Source of the DNA: Desulfosporosinus sp.
Lineage (GTDB): Bacteria; Bacillota; Desulfitobacteriia; Desulfitobacteriales; Desulfitobacteriaceae
Length of the DNA stretch: 32,540 nucleotides
Assembly: GCA_003132105.1 (NCBI GenBank)
Contig: PKWS01000323.1
Span: forward strand, 1-32,540
Direction of reading: 5' to 3'
Position 1 is the first letter of the stretch; each line of letters opens with the position of its first letter. Under the pieces are notes generated by a model. The model was not told where the DNA came from and ran no database searches. It saw only the letters and a list, made by a program, of their open reading frames with translations. The translations under genes and the position numbers were made by a program. Shown piece after piece: positions 8,108 to 16,222 of the stretch.

Positions 8108-8368
8108 ATGCGTAAAATTCAAGATGTCTCCACTGAGGTACTTCAGGACCAGCTTCAAGCATTAAATAGTGAAGATCTTGATCTAAATATATGTAGTGTA
8201 GATACTACTTCTTGCAATGGTCCTGGAGAGCAGCTGCAATTTTGTTATAATTGCTCGTATGTCTGGTTTGAAGGAGATGTATGTCGATTAGATATAACAG
8301 AAGAACAGCGGCTGAAGTGGATTGACGGAATAACTGAGGAATTGGCGACTAGACGCATTGTTTCATGA
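8108..8368 (+). CDS. Small Cys-containing protein, coupled to primase
   Basis: 86 residues with GAGGAG before the ATG. A central FCYNCSYVWFEGDVC gives one CxxC knuckle plus C29, C36 and C59, possibly a metal site, flanked by acidic helices. Its stop overlaps the primase start by four bases (ATGA), so the two are co-translated. Not recognised; a primase accessory role is guesswork from position. Confidence 0.65.
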   Translation: MRKIQDVSTEVLQDQLQALNSEDLDLNICSVDTTSCNGPGEQLQFCYNCSYVWFEGDVCRLDITEEQRLKWIDGITEELATRRIVS

Positions 8369-9966
8369 GTCTCGGCGAAAGATTTCATACATTATTCATG
8401 GGGCTTGAAAAGTCTCATGGAACCTATAAAGTCGATGACTCAAAGAAGCCAGCTGGCGATAAGGTAAAAGGGAAAGCTCTTACTGTTCATGCATCAGTTA
8501 CAAATGCGTTATGGGATAGGCATCTGGCTGGAGAGATTGGTATTGGGATTATTCCCATTCGAGAGGATGGGACTTGTCTTTGGGGAGCTATAGATGTAGA
8601 TGATTATACTACTGATCATATAGAATTAGGGCAAAGAATTAAAAATATTGGGGCGCCGCTATTAGTATGCCGAACTAAAAGCGGTGGCGCTCATATGTAT
8701 ATGTTTTTCTCTGAGCCTATTCCCGGAACCTTACTTAGGGATAAATTAAGAGAATGTTCAGTAGCTCTTGGGGTATGGAAAAAAGAACTAGAGATTTTTC
8801 CTAAACAAAAAGCATTAGAAACGGATGCTACTGGTAATTGGATTAATATGCCTTACCAGCATGCAGATTTTACTACAAGGTATTGCATTCATAATGAAAA
8901 ACCTCTTGCAGCTGAAGAATTCTTAACTCTGGCTGAATCTTATAAAGTTAACCTTCAATTTATTCAATCTTTTATACCTAAACTTGCTAAGAATGATGAT
9001 AATCTTGATGATGAATGGAGTGAGGCACCGCCTTGTCTGGAATACTTAGTTAAAAACGGCTTCCCGGAAGGGTCTAAAAACAATGCTCTTTTATCCTTAG
9101 CTGTGTATGCCCGAAAACGATATGAAGATTGGAAGACTAAAGTTTCAGAATATAATACGGCATGGATGAGAGGTAGTTTTGAAGAAGTAGCAGGTATTAT
9201 TAAAAGTATCGGGAAAAAAGAATATAGATATAAATGCGGTGATGTACCGCTTTGGGAACATTGTAATAAAGAGCAATGTAAACGGCGTAGATTTGGAATT
9301 GGAGAAACAAGAGGAGTAGGCCGACCATCTGCAAGTGCAGCTGATAAAGACGCAATACTCTGTGTATTAGAGGAAGTGGATCGGCCGATAAGAGTATATC
9401 GTCCGCCTGATGGCAGTAGCGATGAGCCTCAATGGATTTTTCCCATGTCCAATGGGCATCAACTGGATGTAACTCTGGATATGATATTAGATCAAGGGCG
9501 ATTTTTACGAGAATATACCAAGCGATTTGAGCGAGTACGGCTCCCAGTTCCGGCACCTAAATGGCAGATCCTAGCGAATGAGCTTATGGCTGAAGCTGAG
9601 GTAATGGAATTACCAGCGGATGCTGGTCCGGAAGGGCAATTAATGTTACATTTAGAAGCATTCTGCCTAGGGAAAGTTACCGGCCTGGATAAAGATGAGA
9701 TTACACTTGGTCATCCATGGACAGATCCAGATGGAATAACTTGGTTTAGGAGCAAAGACTTTCTTAAATACCTTAATCAAGAGCGATTTAAAGCATTTAA
9801 ATTAAATGAATTATATGCAATCTTTAGGAAGCATGGGGGTAAGAATGACAAATTTATGATTAAAAAGAAATGCTGGGGTGTATGGGGATTCCCTGAGTTT
9901 CAACATCAGACTGAGGATTTTGCTTCAATAGTAATTCCCTTAAAGGATGAAGAAGAGAGGTTTTAA
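8365..9966 (+). CDS. Archaeo-eukaryotic-type (AEP) DNA primase
   Basis: 533 residues. The N-terminal AEP domain (about 1-200) has metal-binding DVDDY (77-81), the SGGAH motif (106-110) with its His, EIFPKQ (143-148) and GNWINMP (157-163). This is the order seen in phage and TOTE-type AEP primases. A helical part follows (210-270). Then comes a Cys cluster, YKCGDVPLWEHCNKEQCKRR, which could bind zinc or an iron-sulfur cluster like the large-subunit part of cellular primases. The C-terminal 100 residues look like a winged-helix DNA-binding domain. It makes primers for the family B polymerase at 20233. The primase call is secure; the Cys cluster ligand is inference. Confidence 0.85.
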   Translation: MSLGERFHTLFMGLEKSHGTYKVDDSKKPAGDKVKGKALTVHASVTNALWDRHLAGEIGIGIIPIREDGTCLWGAIDVDDYTTDHIELGQRIKNIGAPLLVCRTKSGGAHMYMFFSEPIPGTLLRDKLRECSVALGVWKKELEIFPKQKALETDATGNWINMPYQHADFTTRYCIHNEKPLAAEEFLTLAESYKVNLQFIQSFIPKLAKNDDNLDDEWSEAPPCLEYLVKNGFPEGSKNNALLSLAVYARKRYEDWKTKVSEYNTAWMRGSFEEVAGIIKSIGKKEYRYKCGDVPLWEHCNKEQCKRRRFGIGETRGVGRPSASAADKDAILCVLEEVDRPIRVYRPPDGSSDEPQWIFPMSNGHQLDVTLDMILDQGRFLREYTKRFERVRLPVPAPKWQILANELMAEAEVMELPADAGPEGQLMLHLEAFCLGKVTGLDKDEITLGHPWTDPDGITWFRSKDFLKYLNQERFKAFKLNELYAIFRKHGGKNDKFMIKKKCWGVWGFPEFQHQTEDFASIVIPLKDEEERF

Positions 9967-9970
9967 GAAA

Positions 9971-10069
9971 TTGAGATATTTAGTGGTTTATCCATCACAT
10001 AATAAATATTTTAAGGAGCACGCACGCATTAGGCGCGAGTGTAAAATTCGGGGGGCTGAGTATGAATAA
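9971..10069 (+). CDS. Possible 32-residue protein before helicase
   Basis: TTG start with AGAGAGG about ten bases upstream. Basic and Tyr-rich (RYLVVYPSHNKYFKEHARIR), ending eight bases inside the helicase frame. The 95 bases between primase and helicase hold nothing else convincing. The short length and rare start make this tentative. Confidence 0.3.
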   Translation: MRYLVVYPSHNKYFKEHARIRRECKIRGAEYE

Positions 10070-11491
10070 TCAGACGGTCATACTTGGCCCCCCCGGTTGA
10101 GTACTGGTAAATCCTTCGAATTGCTTAAGATAATAGATATGGAATTAATTAATGGGATAGATCCTAGTAGAATAGCAGTCTTGACTTTTACTAAAAAGGC
10201 CAACGAAGTTATTTTAACTAGAGCTATTGAGAAATTTGGGTTTAATGAGAAAGATGCACCATACTGGGTGACTCTTCACGCACTAGCATATCGTAGACTA
10301 GGGCTACGACGTAATGAAGTAATGGGACCAAAGAATTATACTGAGATAGGAAATGCTCTTGGCCTTACATTTGGAGGGAGTGTTGCTGCAATTGAGGAAG
10401 GATTTTATGGAGGTAGAAATAAAGGAGATAGATACCAATTTTTAGATGGCTTTGCTCGTAACAGAATGATCACCACTGAAGAAGCATTTAGACTATGCGC
10501 AGGAGATGGTGATGAAGAATTAAATAAATTTGAGATGAGAAGATTTAGCAATACACTCCTATCCTATAAAAAGGATAGAGGCATCTTGGATTTTACAGAT
10601 ATGTTGGAAATTCCTCAAGGGCCAATAGATGTTGATGTGGTAATAGTAGATGAGGCCCAGGATCTTTCAACCTTGCAATGGGATTATTTACGGCGGGTAG
10701 TAATTCCTAATGCGCAAAGAGTATATATTGCAGGAGATGACGATCAAGCTATTTACCAATGGAGTGGAGCGGATGTGGTGCAGTTTCAAACTCTTCCTGG
10801 ACGTAGAGTAATCTTGGATCAAAGTCATAGAATCCCACGAGCTATTCACCAATTAGCTGAAAAGATTTCTTTTACAATTAAGACTAGATGTGCTAAGATG
10901 TATAAACCAATGGATAAAGAAGGTTTAATTCGATATTATAGTGATCCTGAAGATGTGGATTTATCGGTATCTGGTACATGGTATCTTTTAGCCCGTAACT
11001 CATATTTGCTTTCTCAATTAATTACAATAGTTCGTGATCAAGGATATACTTATTCAATTCGAGGAGAAAGTGCAATTATTAGTAAACACGTAGATGCAAT
11101 CTTAGCTTATGAAAAATGGCGTAAAGGTATAGAACCATCTACAGCAGATAAGAACCTGGTGGAAAAATTGTCTACTCACCCTTGGCCCGGTACTATCTGG
11201 CATGAGGCTTTAGATAAGATACCTAGGAACGAGCGAGATTGGTATATAAGCGTACTTCGACGTGGGGGTAGTCTAACTAAAGCTCCTAGAATTAATATAG
11301 GCACAATTCACTCTGTTAAGGGCGGAGAAAGTGATCATGTATTACTTATGACAGATATGAGTATGGCAACATGGCATGCAGCTGAAATGAATCCTGATGC
11401 AGAAAAGAGATGTTGGTATGTGGGCGCTACACGAGCACGGGAATCACTTCATATTATCCGTGCACAAAGGGATACAGCATGGGATCTGTAA
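10062..11491 (+). pseudogene. UvrD/Rep-type SF1 helicase, frame broken in the P-loop
   Basis: From the ATG at 10062 (GGGGGCTG upstream) the frame reads MNNQTVILGPPG and meets TGA at 10098. From 10097 a long frame continues with STGKSFELLK and the rest of a UvrD helicase, so the Walker A motif GPPG-TGKS is split. Other motifs are intact: VLTFTKKA (Ia), VDEAQD (II), GDDDQAIYQWSGAD (III), SHRIPR (IV), TIHSVKGGESDHV (V) and YVGATRARESL (VI). Removing five bases (TGAGT at 10098-10102) would restore the canonical P-loop. A single -1 shift at the C7 run 10088-10094 would restore the frame but give GPPRLSTGKS. A downstream TTG start (10097) would give a protein with half a P-loop. It may be inactive, recoded, or a sequencing error. 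Confidence 0.8.
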
Positions 11492-11769
11492 GTGGGAAAG
11501 CTAAGAAATTATTTTCAAACTGTTATATGTTAGATGGAACCCCAGTTAGATGCCCCTATTGTGGCGGATATAGAATCAGAACTAAAGTTAGGGATAGCTC
11601 AGATGGAATAAATTCGCTAGAGGAAGAATATTATTGCGGTGAATGTGGTATTATCCTGGCCTTTTGGTCTTATGGCCATTTTGACACAGAATTACGGGAA
11701 GATCCTCCGAATATAACTAAGGCTGAATTAACTATGCAAAATACAGCCGGTCTTTTGGAGGATGAATGA
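11479..11769 (+). CDS. Zinc-ribbon-like protein
   Basis: 96 residues from the ATG at 11479, chosen because AAAGGGA lies six bases upstream; longer in-frame starts lie inside the helicase. RCPYCGG and YCGECGI form two zinc knuckles about 32 residues apart, and the tail is acidic. It overlaps the helicase end by 13 bases. Role unknown. Confidence 0.7.
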   Translation: MGSVSGKAKKLFSNCYMLDGTPVRCPYCGGYRIRTKVRDSSDGINSLEEEYYCGECGIILAFWSYGHFDTELREDPPNITKAELTMQNTAGLLEDE

Positions 11770-11914
11770 TTTGGAAAAATTCATGTAAAAATTGCGGAAT
11801 AATAATTAAATGGAAAGCTGATAGTTTTTTGATGCGGCTGATAAACATCCAAAAGGCTGGGTATATGACCCTGTTTTAAAAGGTATTGTCTGTCCAAAAT
11901 GTAAGATAGTTTGA
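11766..11914 (+). pseudogene. Zinc-ribbon protein with -1 frameshift at T6G
   Basis: The ATG at 11766 overlaps the previous stop. The first frame gives SCKNCG and, left alone, would end after 37 residues. The -1 frame continues DAADKHPKGWVYDPVLKG and IVCPKCKIV and stops at 11914, so a shift yields a complete 49-residue zinc ribbon with two CxxC pairs. The junction is T TTT TTG at 11825-11831 in the correct phase, a textbook -1 slippery heptamer. No strong downstream stem is seen. Programmed frameshifting, a true deletion, or an undercalled T-run are all possible. Confidence 0.6.
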
Positions 11915-11925
11915 GGGAGTATAAA

Positions 11926-12240
11926 ATGCGTAATACAGACAAAAGATTACTTAATGATAAGGAATTCTCTAATGCTGACAAGGAATTCTCTAATGCTGAC
12001 AAGGTATTTCCTACACTAGAGGAAGTTGAAGAATACCTCAAGCAAGATGAAGATAAGATCCGACTGTTACTAGGAATTATAGACGGTAAGATAAAACTAA
12101 ACTTTGGGGATCGGCCTGTGAAGTGGATAGCATTTACTCCGGATCAGGCTGCTCGGATAGCTTATGATATACTGGTACTGGTGAAGAAATTAACTGTTCC
12201 GGAAGAGGAACAAGGAGAAAAAAGGAGTATTATAATATGA
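11926..12240 (+). CDS. Charged protein of unknown function with tandem repeat
   Basis: 104 residues from the ATG at 11926, with GAGGGAG seven bases upstream. The N-terminus carries EFSNADK twice in tandem, encoded by a perfect 21-bp duplication. The rest is a Glu/Lys-rich helical region with PTLEEVEEYLKQDEDKIR. It overlaps the next start (ATGA). Not recognised. Confidence 0.65.
   Translation: MRNTDKRLLNDKEFSNADKEFSNADKVFPTLEEVEEYLKQDEDKIRLLLGIIDGKIKLNFGDRPVKWIAFTPDQAARIAYDILVLVKKLTVPEEEQGEKRSIII
11959..12000 (+). repeat. 21-bp perfect tandem duplication, in frame
   Basis: Two identical units, 11959-11979 and 11980-12000, each beginning AAGGAATTC and encoding KEFSNAD, followed by a partial third unit AAGGTATT. 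Seven codons are added without breaking the gene. Confidence 0.9.
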
Positions 12241-12392
12241 AATATTGTAAGTTCAAAGTAACGGAATTAAAAGAGATACTCAATGTAATATATAAACATG
12301 TGGGGCTATATCCTACTGACGATCTGATTATTGAATTAAAAATTGAGAGAAGAATAAAAAGTGAAATATTAGCAAGAGGATTGTCAGTATGA
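12237..12392 (+). CDS. Small protein of unknown function
   Basis: 51 residues; AAGGAG is ten bases before the ATG, and both ends overlap neighbouring genes by four bases (ATGA). Helical and Lys/Glu/Ile-rich. Not recognised. Confidence 0.55.
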   Translation: MKYCKFKVTELKEILNVIYKHVGLYPTDDLIIELKIERRIKSEILARGLSV

Positions 12393-12739
12393 CTGTCTCT
12401 AAACGGCCAGCTAAAGTGCCGAGTTTTACTCTTCAGAAAGAGACTCATTGCGGCCCAATGTATATAATTGTAGGTCATATTAATGGAAAGATAATAGAGG
12501 TATTCGCTATACTAGGGAAGGCTGGCGGTTGCGGGTCCGCAGTGGTTGACGGTATGGCTAGGATGATCTCATATGGACTTCGTAGCGGAATGGAACCAGA
12601 TAGAGTAATCAAAGGTATGAGCGGTATTCAATGCCACCAGGGGCCAGATACCTGTTGTAACGCTATTGCTTTAGCAGTTAAGGAAGTAATGAATGAATTG
12701 GAGGAAATGGAAATATGTGAGGAGGGCTATGACCGATAA
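12389..12739 (+). CDS. Stand-alone TSCPD-domain protein
   Basis: 116 residues. The sequence GPMYIIVGHINGKIIEVFAILGKAGGCGSA, given here in words as a beta strand then a Gly/Cys turn (C21, C48), is followed by ISYGLRSGMEP, KGMSGIQC (C82) and DTCCNAIALAV (C89, C90). That order matches the C-terminal TSCPD domain of class II (B12-dependent) ribonucleotide reductases. In the reductase this Cys-rich region is thought to bind metal. No reductase catalytic domain is in the window, so the domain stands alone, as in other phages. A role with a reductase encoded elsewhere or by the host is inference. Confidence 0.75.
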   Translation: MTVSKRPAKVPSFTLQKETHCGPMYIIVGHINGKIIEVFAILGKAGGCGSAVVDGMARMISYGLRSGMEPDRVIKGMSGIQCHQGPDTCCNAIALAVKEVMNELEEMEICEEGYDR

Positions 12740-13421
12740 CATCTGGGAACAAATAGTTACTAGCAAATTATCTATCTCAACAGAAATTGCTCAACCCAAA
12801 ACTAATAAATCAGTTATACCAGATGAATGTTTATCAGCTTTTGCTCCCATGTTCCTAGATACAGAAACATCGGGCATGATCCTTAGACGTATGCCCATGA
12901 ATCATGTTTGCCAACCTGATATTATCCAGATAGCAATGATATTGGATCATGCTGATGGGTATTTTAGCCGCTCTATGATTGTAAATCCTAGTGATATTAA
13001 TTCAGACTGGGAATTAGATCCGCAGGCTGAAGCTGTACATGGTATCTCGAAAGAGCAAATTCTGGATGAAGGTATTCCCAGTAGAGCAATGCTGGAAGAG
13101 GTAAAGTATATATTGTCACGATCTTCAGTAATGGCCTGTCATAACTGGGGGTTTGATTCGCAAATGTTAGCCATAGCATTTAATCGAGCAGGTGATACTA
13201 AGAGCGCAATGAAGATCTTGAATGGAAAAAGATATTGTACAATGATAGCAAGCACAAATCTCTGTAGGCTTCCAGGTAAGTTCGGAAATTATAAGTGGCC
13301 TAAACTAGAGGAACTTCACCAATTTTTATTTATGGAATCAGTACAAGGAGCACATGATGCTCTAAATGACACAATAGCAATTCGAAGATGCTATCATGAG
13401 ATGAGGAGAATGGGAATATGA
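12729..13421 (+). CDS. DnaQ-like 3'-5' exonuclease (DEDDh)
   Basis: 230 residues from the ATG at 12729, chosen because GAGGAGGG lies just upstream. Exo I is FLDTETSG with Asp44 and Glu46, exo II HNWGFDSQML with Asp143, exo III GAHDALNDT with His209 and Asp214: all five DEDDh residues are present. HGISKEQI, typical of the epsilon/RNase T/oligoribonuclease group, is also seen. It may proofread or trim DNA ends during replication or recombination; the polymerase at 20233 has its own exonuclease domain, so this one may act elsewhere. It overlaps the TSCPD gene by 11 bases. Confidence 0.85.
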   Translation: MTDNIWEQIVTSKLSISTEIAQPKTNKSVIPDECLSAFAPMFLDTETSGMILRRMPMNHVCQPDIIQIAMILDHADGYFSRSMIVNPSDINSDWELDPQAEAVHGISKEQILDEGIPSRAMLEEVKYILSRSSVMACHNWGFDSQMLAIAFNRAGDTKSAMKILNGKRYCTMIASTNLCRLPGKFGNYKWPKLEELHQFLFMESVQGAHDALNDTIAIRRCYHEMRRMGI

Positions 13422-13597
13422 GCAAAGTCTCTGTAAAATTTAGGTGTAGAGCATGCGAGAATGGACCATGCACAGTTAAAACTCACACAATAAGTGTTCC
13501 TCAGGTATGTATACATGGACATGGAAGATATGATGTAAATTGGTTTTTCTACTCTCAAGAATTGGAAGATATGTCAAAGAAGGAGAAAAAGGCATGA
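13418..13597 (+). CDS. Small Cys/His-rich protein
   Basis: 59 residues; the ATG overlaps the exonuclease stop. FRCRACENGPC and later CIHGHGRY give four Cys and two His in a likely metal-binding fold, with a Lys-rich tail. It overlaps the next gene by four bases. Not recognised. Confidence 0.6.
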   Translation: MSKVSVKFRCRACENGPCTVKTHTISVPQVCIHGHGRYDVNWFFYSQELEDMSKKEKKA

Positions 13598-13842
13598 AAG
13601 TACGAACAGTTGAAGAGAATAGAGTTTGTAGGTTGGCATGGTGCGGAAAGGTATTAGTAAGAAATGAAAATGAGAGTGCTGCCGGTTTTAGGAAAAGACA
13701 GACATGTGGCCGAGCACACGGAGCGGAACTTTCTTTTATGCATAAAAAGATGCCACGACCGACAATTATTAATCAGATCGGATTGCTAACTAACCCGGAC
13801 GACAAGGGCCGACCATACGCGTCAAAGGGGCGAGGATGGTAG
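13594..13842 (+). CDS. Small basic zinc-finger-like protein
   Basis: 82 residues from the ATG at 13594, which overlaps the previous stop and follows AAGGAG by eleven bases. C12-x4-C17 and C38-x3-H42 (TCGRAH) separated by an Arg-rich helix look like a zinc finger of the kind found in small phage DNA-binding proteins. The C-terminus is basic (GRPYASKGRGW). DNA binding is inference. Confidence 0.65.
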   Translation: MKVRTVEENRVCRLAWCGKVLVRNENESAAGFRKRQTCGRAHGAELSFMHKKMPRPTIINQIGLLTNPDDKGRPYASKGRGW

Positions 13843-14003
13843 ATACCGAGGTGGAGATATTACTAGGCAGGCTATGCGTCCGAGTACTTAAGAAACGAAC
13901 TAATTTAAAGGGAGCTGCACAGCATATGGAGGAGGACGGAGGTTATCGAGTAACCGGCTTTTGGCACGATAAAAAATTTTGTATCGAGATAAGAAAAATG
14001 TGA
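13836..14003 (+). CDS. Small basic protein
   Basis: 55 residues; the ATG overlaps the previous gene by seven bases with CGAGG upstream. It contains VLKKRTNLKGAAQHM and ends KFCIEIRKM. It ends nine bases before the promoter at 14012. Not recognised. Confidence 0.55.
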   Translation: MVDTEVEILLGRLCVRVLKKRTNLKGAAQHMEEDGGYRVTGFWHDKKFCIEIRKM

Positions 14004-14011
14004 AGAACCGC

Positions 14012-14071
14012 TTTACAACCCAATATCATAGTGATATGATTATTCTAGAGTTACAGATTAAAGGATTAAAG
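14012..14071 (+). promoter_or_regulatory. Strong early promoter, extended -10, GGATTAAAG element
   Basis: TTTACA (14012-14017), exactly 17 bases, then TATGAT (14035-14040) preceded by TGA, an extended -10. Fourteen bases later AGATTAAAG overlaps GGATTAAAG (14055-14071), then GGAGAG as ribosome site. The best promoter on the + strand. Confidence 0.8.
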
Positions 14072-14081
14072 GAGAGAAATT

Positions 14082-14282
14082 ATGAATAAAATTAAGGATA
14101 TTCCGGAAGGCTCTAAGGTAATTATTTTGGGCTTTGGGGCGGGAGACAGCCGAAAAGGGGTGGAAACTTCATATGTTGGACGGCTTGCTATTGGGGAGCT
14201 AGTTAATCTTCCAAAAGAAATAAGTATAGATGGCCACATTTTTAATTTACAGGTTAAGGTTTTGGTGATTAATGAAGATTAA
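14082..14282 (+). CDS. Small protein of unknown function
   Basis: 66 residues with AAAGGAGAG before the ATG. It looks like a small all-beta protein (KVIILGFGAGD, YVGRLAIGELVNL, NLQVKVLVI). It is the first gene behind the strong promoter at 14012, so it should be made early and in quantity, like many phage host-takeover proteins. Family not recognised. Confidence 0.65.
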   Translation: MNKIKDIPEGSKVIILGFGAGDSRKGVETSYVGRLAIGELVNLPKEISIDGHIFNLQVKVLVINED

Positions 14283-14547
14283 AAGTTGTATACCGACTCG
14301 GCCTTGCCCCGTATGCAGAAGTGTGGCTACAGGGGTGTATCATTCTCAAGGTTGTAGCTGTACAAATGTAAGGTGGGTAAAGGAAAGGTATTATTTAGCT
14401 CATTACCATTATGTTTGTAAAATTTGTAACCTGGAGTGGGTAATTCCCTATGTTACAATTGAGCTTAAAGTTTGTGACGATGGTAGCCTTGTTTATCGGG
14501 CCCGTTTTTGTACTACTGGCCTTGGCTATACCAACCCCAAAAAGTAA
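14272..14547 (+). CDS. Zinc-ribbon-like protein
   Basis: 91 residues, overlapping the previous gene by 11 bases. RPCPVCRS near residue 13 and VCKICNLEW near 50 are two zinc knuckles, with CSC between them. Aromatic-rich. Unknown role; probably co-translated with the 66-residue protein. Confidence 0.65.
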   Translation: MKIKSCIPTRPCPVCRSVATGVYHSQGCSCTNVRWVKERYYLAHYHYVCKICNLEWVIPYVTIELKVCDDGSLVYRARFCTTGLGYTNPKK

Positions 14548-14563
14548 GTAGTAGATTAATTTA

Positions 14564-14572
14564 GGATTATAG
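14564..14572 (+). promoter_or_regulatory. GGATTATAG leader element, promoter unclear
   Basis: The motif shared with six other leaders lies 14 bases before the ATG at 14587, next to GGAAGGAG. No convincing -10 box sits at the usual distance, so this may be a leader element within a longer transcript. Confidence 0.45.
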
Positions 14573-14586
14573 GAAGGAGCCTTGCC

Positions 14587-14946
14587 ATGCTTAAAGCCTA
14601 TCGAATAGAAAGCGAAGGTATGGGAATATGTTCTAAATCAGCTTCAGCTGGTATCCTTATGAGTTGCGCCGGATTGTTTAAACCTCCTTTAGATTATTCG
14701 GCGGGGGCATATCAGCATTGGTTCACTCGGAAGGGATACCGAAAGATGGGGGAAATGATAATTGCTTTAAGTAAAGCTGGGAAACATCAAATCCATATCA
14801 GAACCGCTCTTATTCCTAGTAGCCTTATCCAATATTTCGATGAATTCCAGGTAGTAATCCTATGGGAAGAACAAGTTAAAATAATTCCCTGGAAATTAAC
14901 AAAAAAGTGGACCGTCGGCTTTCTTGATGATATATTTGTCTTGTAG
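14587..14946 (+). CDS. Protein of unknown function
   Basis: 119 residues with GGAAGGAGC before the ATG. The N-terminal half has GMGICSKSASAGILMSC, the rest is mixed with many aromatic residues, and no membrane segment or known motif is visible. It overlaps the promoter that serves the next gene. Not recognised. Confidence 0.65.
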   Translation: MLKAYRIESEGMGICSKSASAGILMSCAGLFKPPLDYSAGAYQHWFTRKGYRKMGEMIIALSKAGKHQIHIRTALIPSSLIQYFDEFQVVILWEEQVKIIPWKLTKKWTVGFLDDIFVL

Positions 14947-14967
14947 GTAAGAATTATAGGATTAAAG
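14931..14967 (+). promoter_or_regulatory. Promoter with doubled GGATTAWAG element
   Basis: TATATT (14931-14936) preceded by TGA as an extended -10. Fourteen bases later GAATTATAG overlaps GGATTAAAG (14951-14967), then GGAGG. It lies inside the end of the preceding gene. Confidence 0.55.
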
Positions 14968-14978
14968 GAGGTAAGACA

Positions 14979-15218
14979 ATGAGACTTAATTCTGAGCATG
15001 TCGAGAAGCATAAATTATCAGTTGCCGAGGTAAGAAAGTACGAGACCGAATTGCGGGCAAAAGAGGCTCGGTTAGAATTCCTTCAAGAGATGTTTGTGCA
15101 TAGCTCATTAGGGGCTAAGGATGATTTTTCCGAGGTTAATAGATTAACAACTCGGATTAAATTTCTCGAACAAGTTATTGATCGTGGGTTTGAGTACAAA
15201 AAGTTGAAGGAACTATAA
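14979..15218 (+). CDS. Small coiled-coil protein
   Basis: 79 residues with AAGGAGG before the ATG. Almost wholly helical with heptad-like Leu spacing (VEKHKLSVAEVRKYETELRA, then LTTRIKFLEQVID), so probably a dimeric coiled coil. Its last base is the first base of the next ATG (TAATG), suggesting a joint role with the 325-residue protein. Not recognised. Confidence 0.65.
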   Translation: MRLNSEHVEKHKLSVAEVRKYETELRAKEARLEFLQEMFVHSSLGAKDDFSEVNRLTTRIKFLEQVIDRGFEYKKLKEL

Positions 15219-16195
15219 TGCGGAAGAAAGTATCAGAAATAGAAATTCGTGCTTTCTTTCTTGAGAACCCTATAGCTCTACAAGTCTGTAGGGACTCATA
15301 TGCTCATGTGTACTTGCACTTAGCCCATGCTAGTGGCCGAGTAGTATTGCTAGGGATGATTCAGGATAAGGAATCCTCTACTGGGGTAACGGATGAGTCT
15401 CTTCGAGATATTCTTAAATTTACAGTAGAGGATTATAAGCGTTATTTTAAACCACTGGGAACAAGTCCAGATCAGCTTGCACATATCTGGTTAACTTCCC
15501 CCATTCCGCTCACTGAGCGAGCAAAGGAGATTCTAATGGTAATTAACATTGATCGTCGAACTGCGGGTGAAGTAAAGTATCTTGGTAAGTACAATGATCT
15601 GGAGGAAGGAGTCAAGTCAGCTGAGGTGGGAACAGAAGTGGCAAAGGTACCGGAAGAGTTGAATCAATTTAGCACACCTATTCTTACTCAGATATATAAT
15701 GCGATAGTCGGGCCGGAGAAGAAGGTCAAAGGCTTTAGCAATAAGACCTTGGCTATGGATCGGGTAACTAAAGCTATATTTGATCTTCCTGTATCTGAAA
15801 CTCTTGTATCCAACAAGGTACCTACTGAAATTCCTGCGCCCCAGATATTAGCTGAATCCAAAATCCCTGCGGAACCCAAGGCAGTAAAGGTGCCTACTAA
15901 AGAACTTGTTAAACCCCTTAAACTGAATAAAATTGTCAGTATCCCTCTTTCTACAAAAATTCATATTTTGGCGCCTAAGAATCCACACCGGGAAGGAACC
16001 GGTCTCTATGTTCGGTGGGATCTTTATAGTGACGGTATGACTATCGGCGAGGCGCTTAAAGCTGGTATTACTAGGGCGGATCTACCTTGGATGGCTGAGC
16101 ATAAATATATTGAGTTTGAGGTAATCGCGGCAATAGCCGAACAGTCCGAGCAAGAAATTAATAATGTAGAGGGTGTAGAGACTATAGCCGAGTAA
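15218..16195 (+). CDS. Multi-domain protein, possible DNA-binding
   Basis: 325 residues. An N-terminal domain (about 1-130) of unknown type is followed by a segment LTQIYNAIVGPEKKVKGF with NKTLAMDRVTKAI (about 152-185), which resembles a small helical module seen in several phage and plasmid proteins. A Pro/Lys/Glu-rich linker (190-245) leads to a C-terminal domain with NPHREGTGLYVRW, DGMTIGEALKAGITRADL and KYIEFEVI, which looks like a winged-helix or ParB-like accessory module. The last gene before the terminator at 16223. DNA or protein scaffolding is likely, but the function is unknown. Confidence 0.65.
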   Translation: MRKKVSEIEIRAFFLENPIALQVCRDSYAHVYLHLAHASGRVVLLGMIQDKESSTGVTDESLRDILKFTVEDYKRYFKPLGTSPDQLAHIWLTSPIPLTERAKEILMVINIDRRTAGEVKYLGKYNDLEEGVKSAEVGTEVAKVPEELNQFSTPILTQIYNAIVGPEKKVKGFSNKTLAMDRVTKAIFDLPVSETLVSNKVPTEIPAPQILAESKIPAEPKAVKVPTKELVKPLKLNKIVSIPLSTKIHILAPKNPHREGTGLYVRWDLYSDGMTIGEALKAGITRADLPWMAEHKYIEFEVIAAIAEQSEQEINNVEGVETIAE

Positions 16196-16222
16196 TTATA
16201 TACGGTGAGGTTATTGCATACG

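Noticed and set aside
10095..10108. Translational bypass from GGT to GGT in the helicase
   Set aside because: Take-off GGT before TGA and a second GGT exist, but the product would be GPPGKS, one residue too short for a P-loop.
11410..11478. N-terminal extension of the 96-residue zinc protein
   Set aside because: It would lie inside the helicase; the ATG at 11479 has a proper ribosome site.
12693..12728. Earlier start for the DEDDh exonuclease
   Set aside because: The ATG at 12729 follows GAGGAGGG; the longer form lies inside the TSCPD gene and adds unsupported residues.
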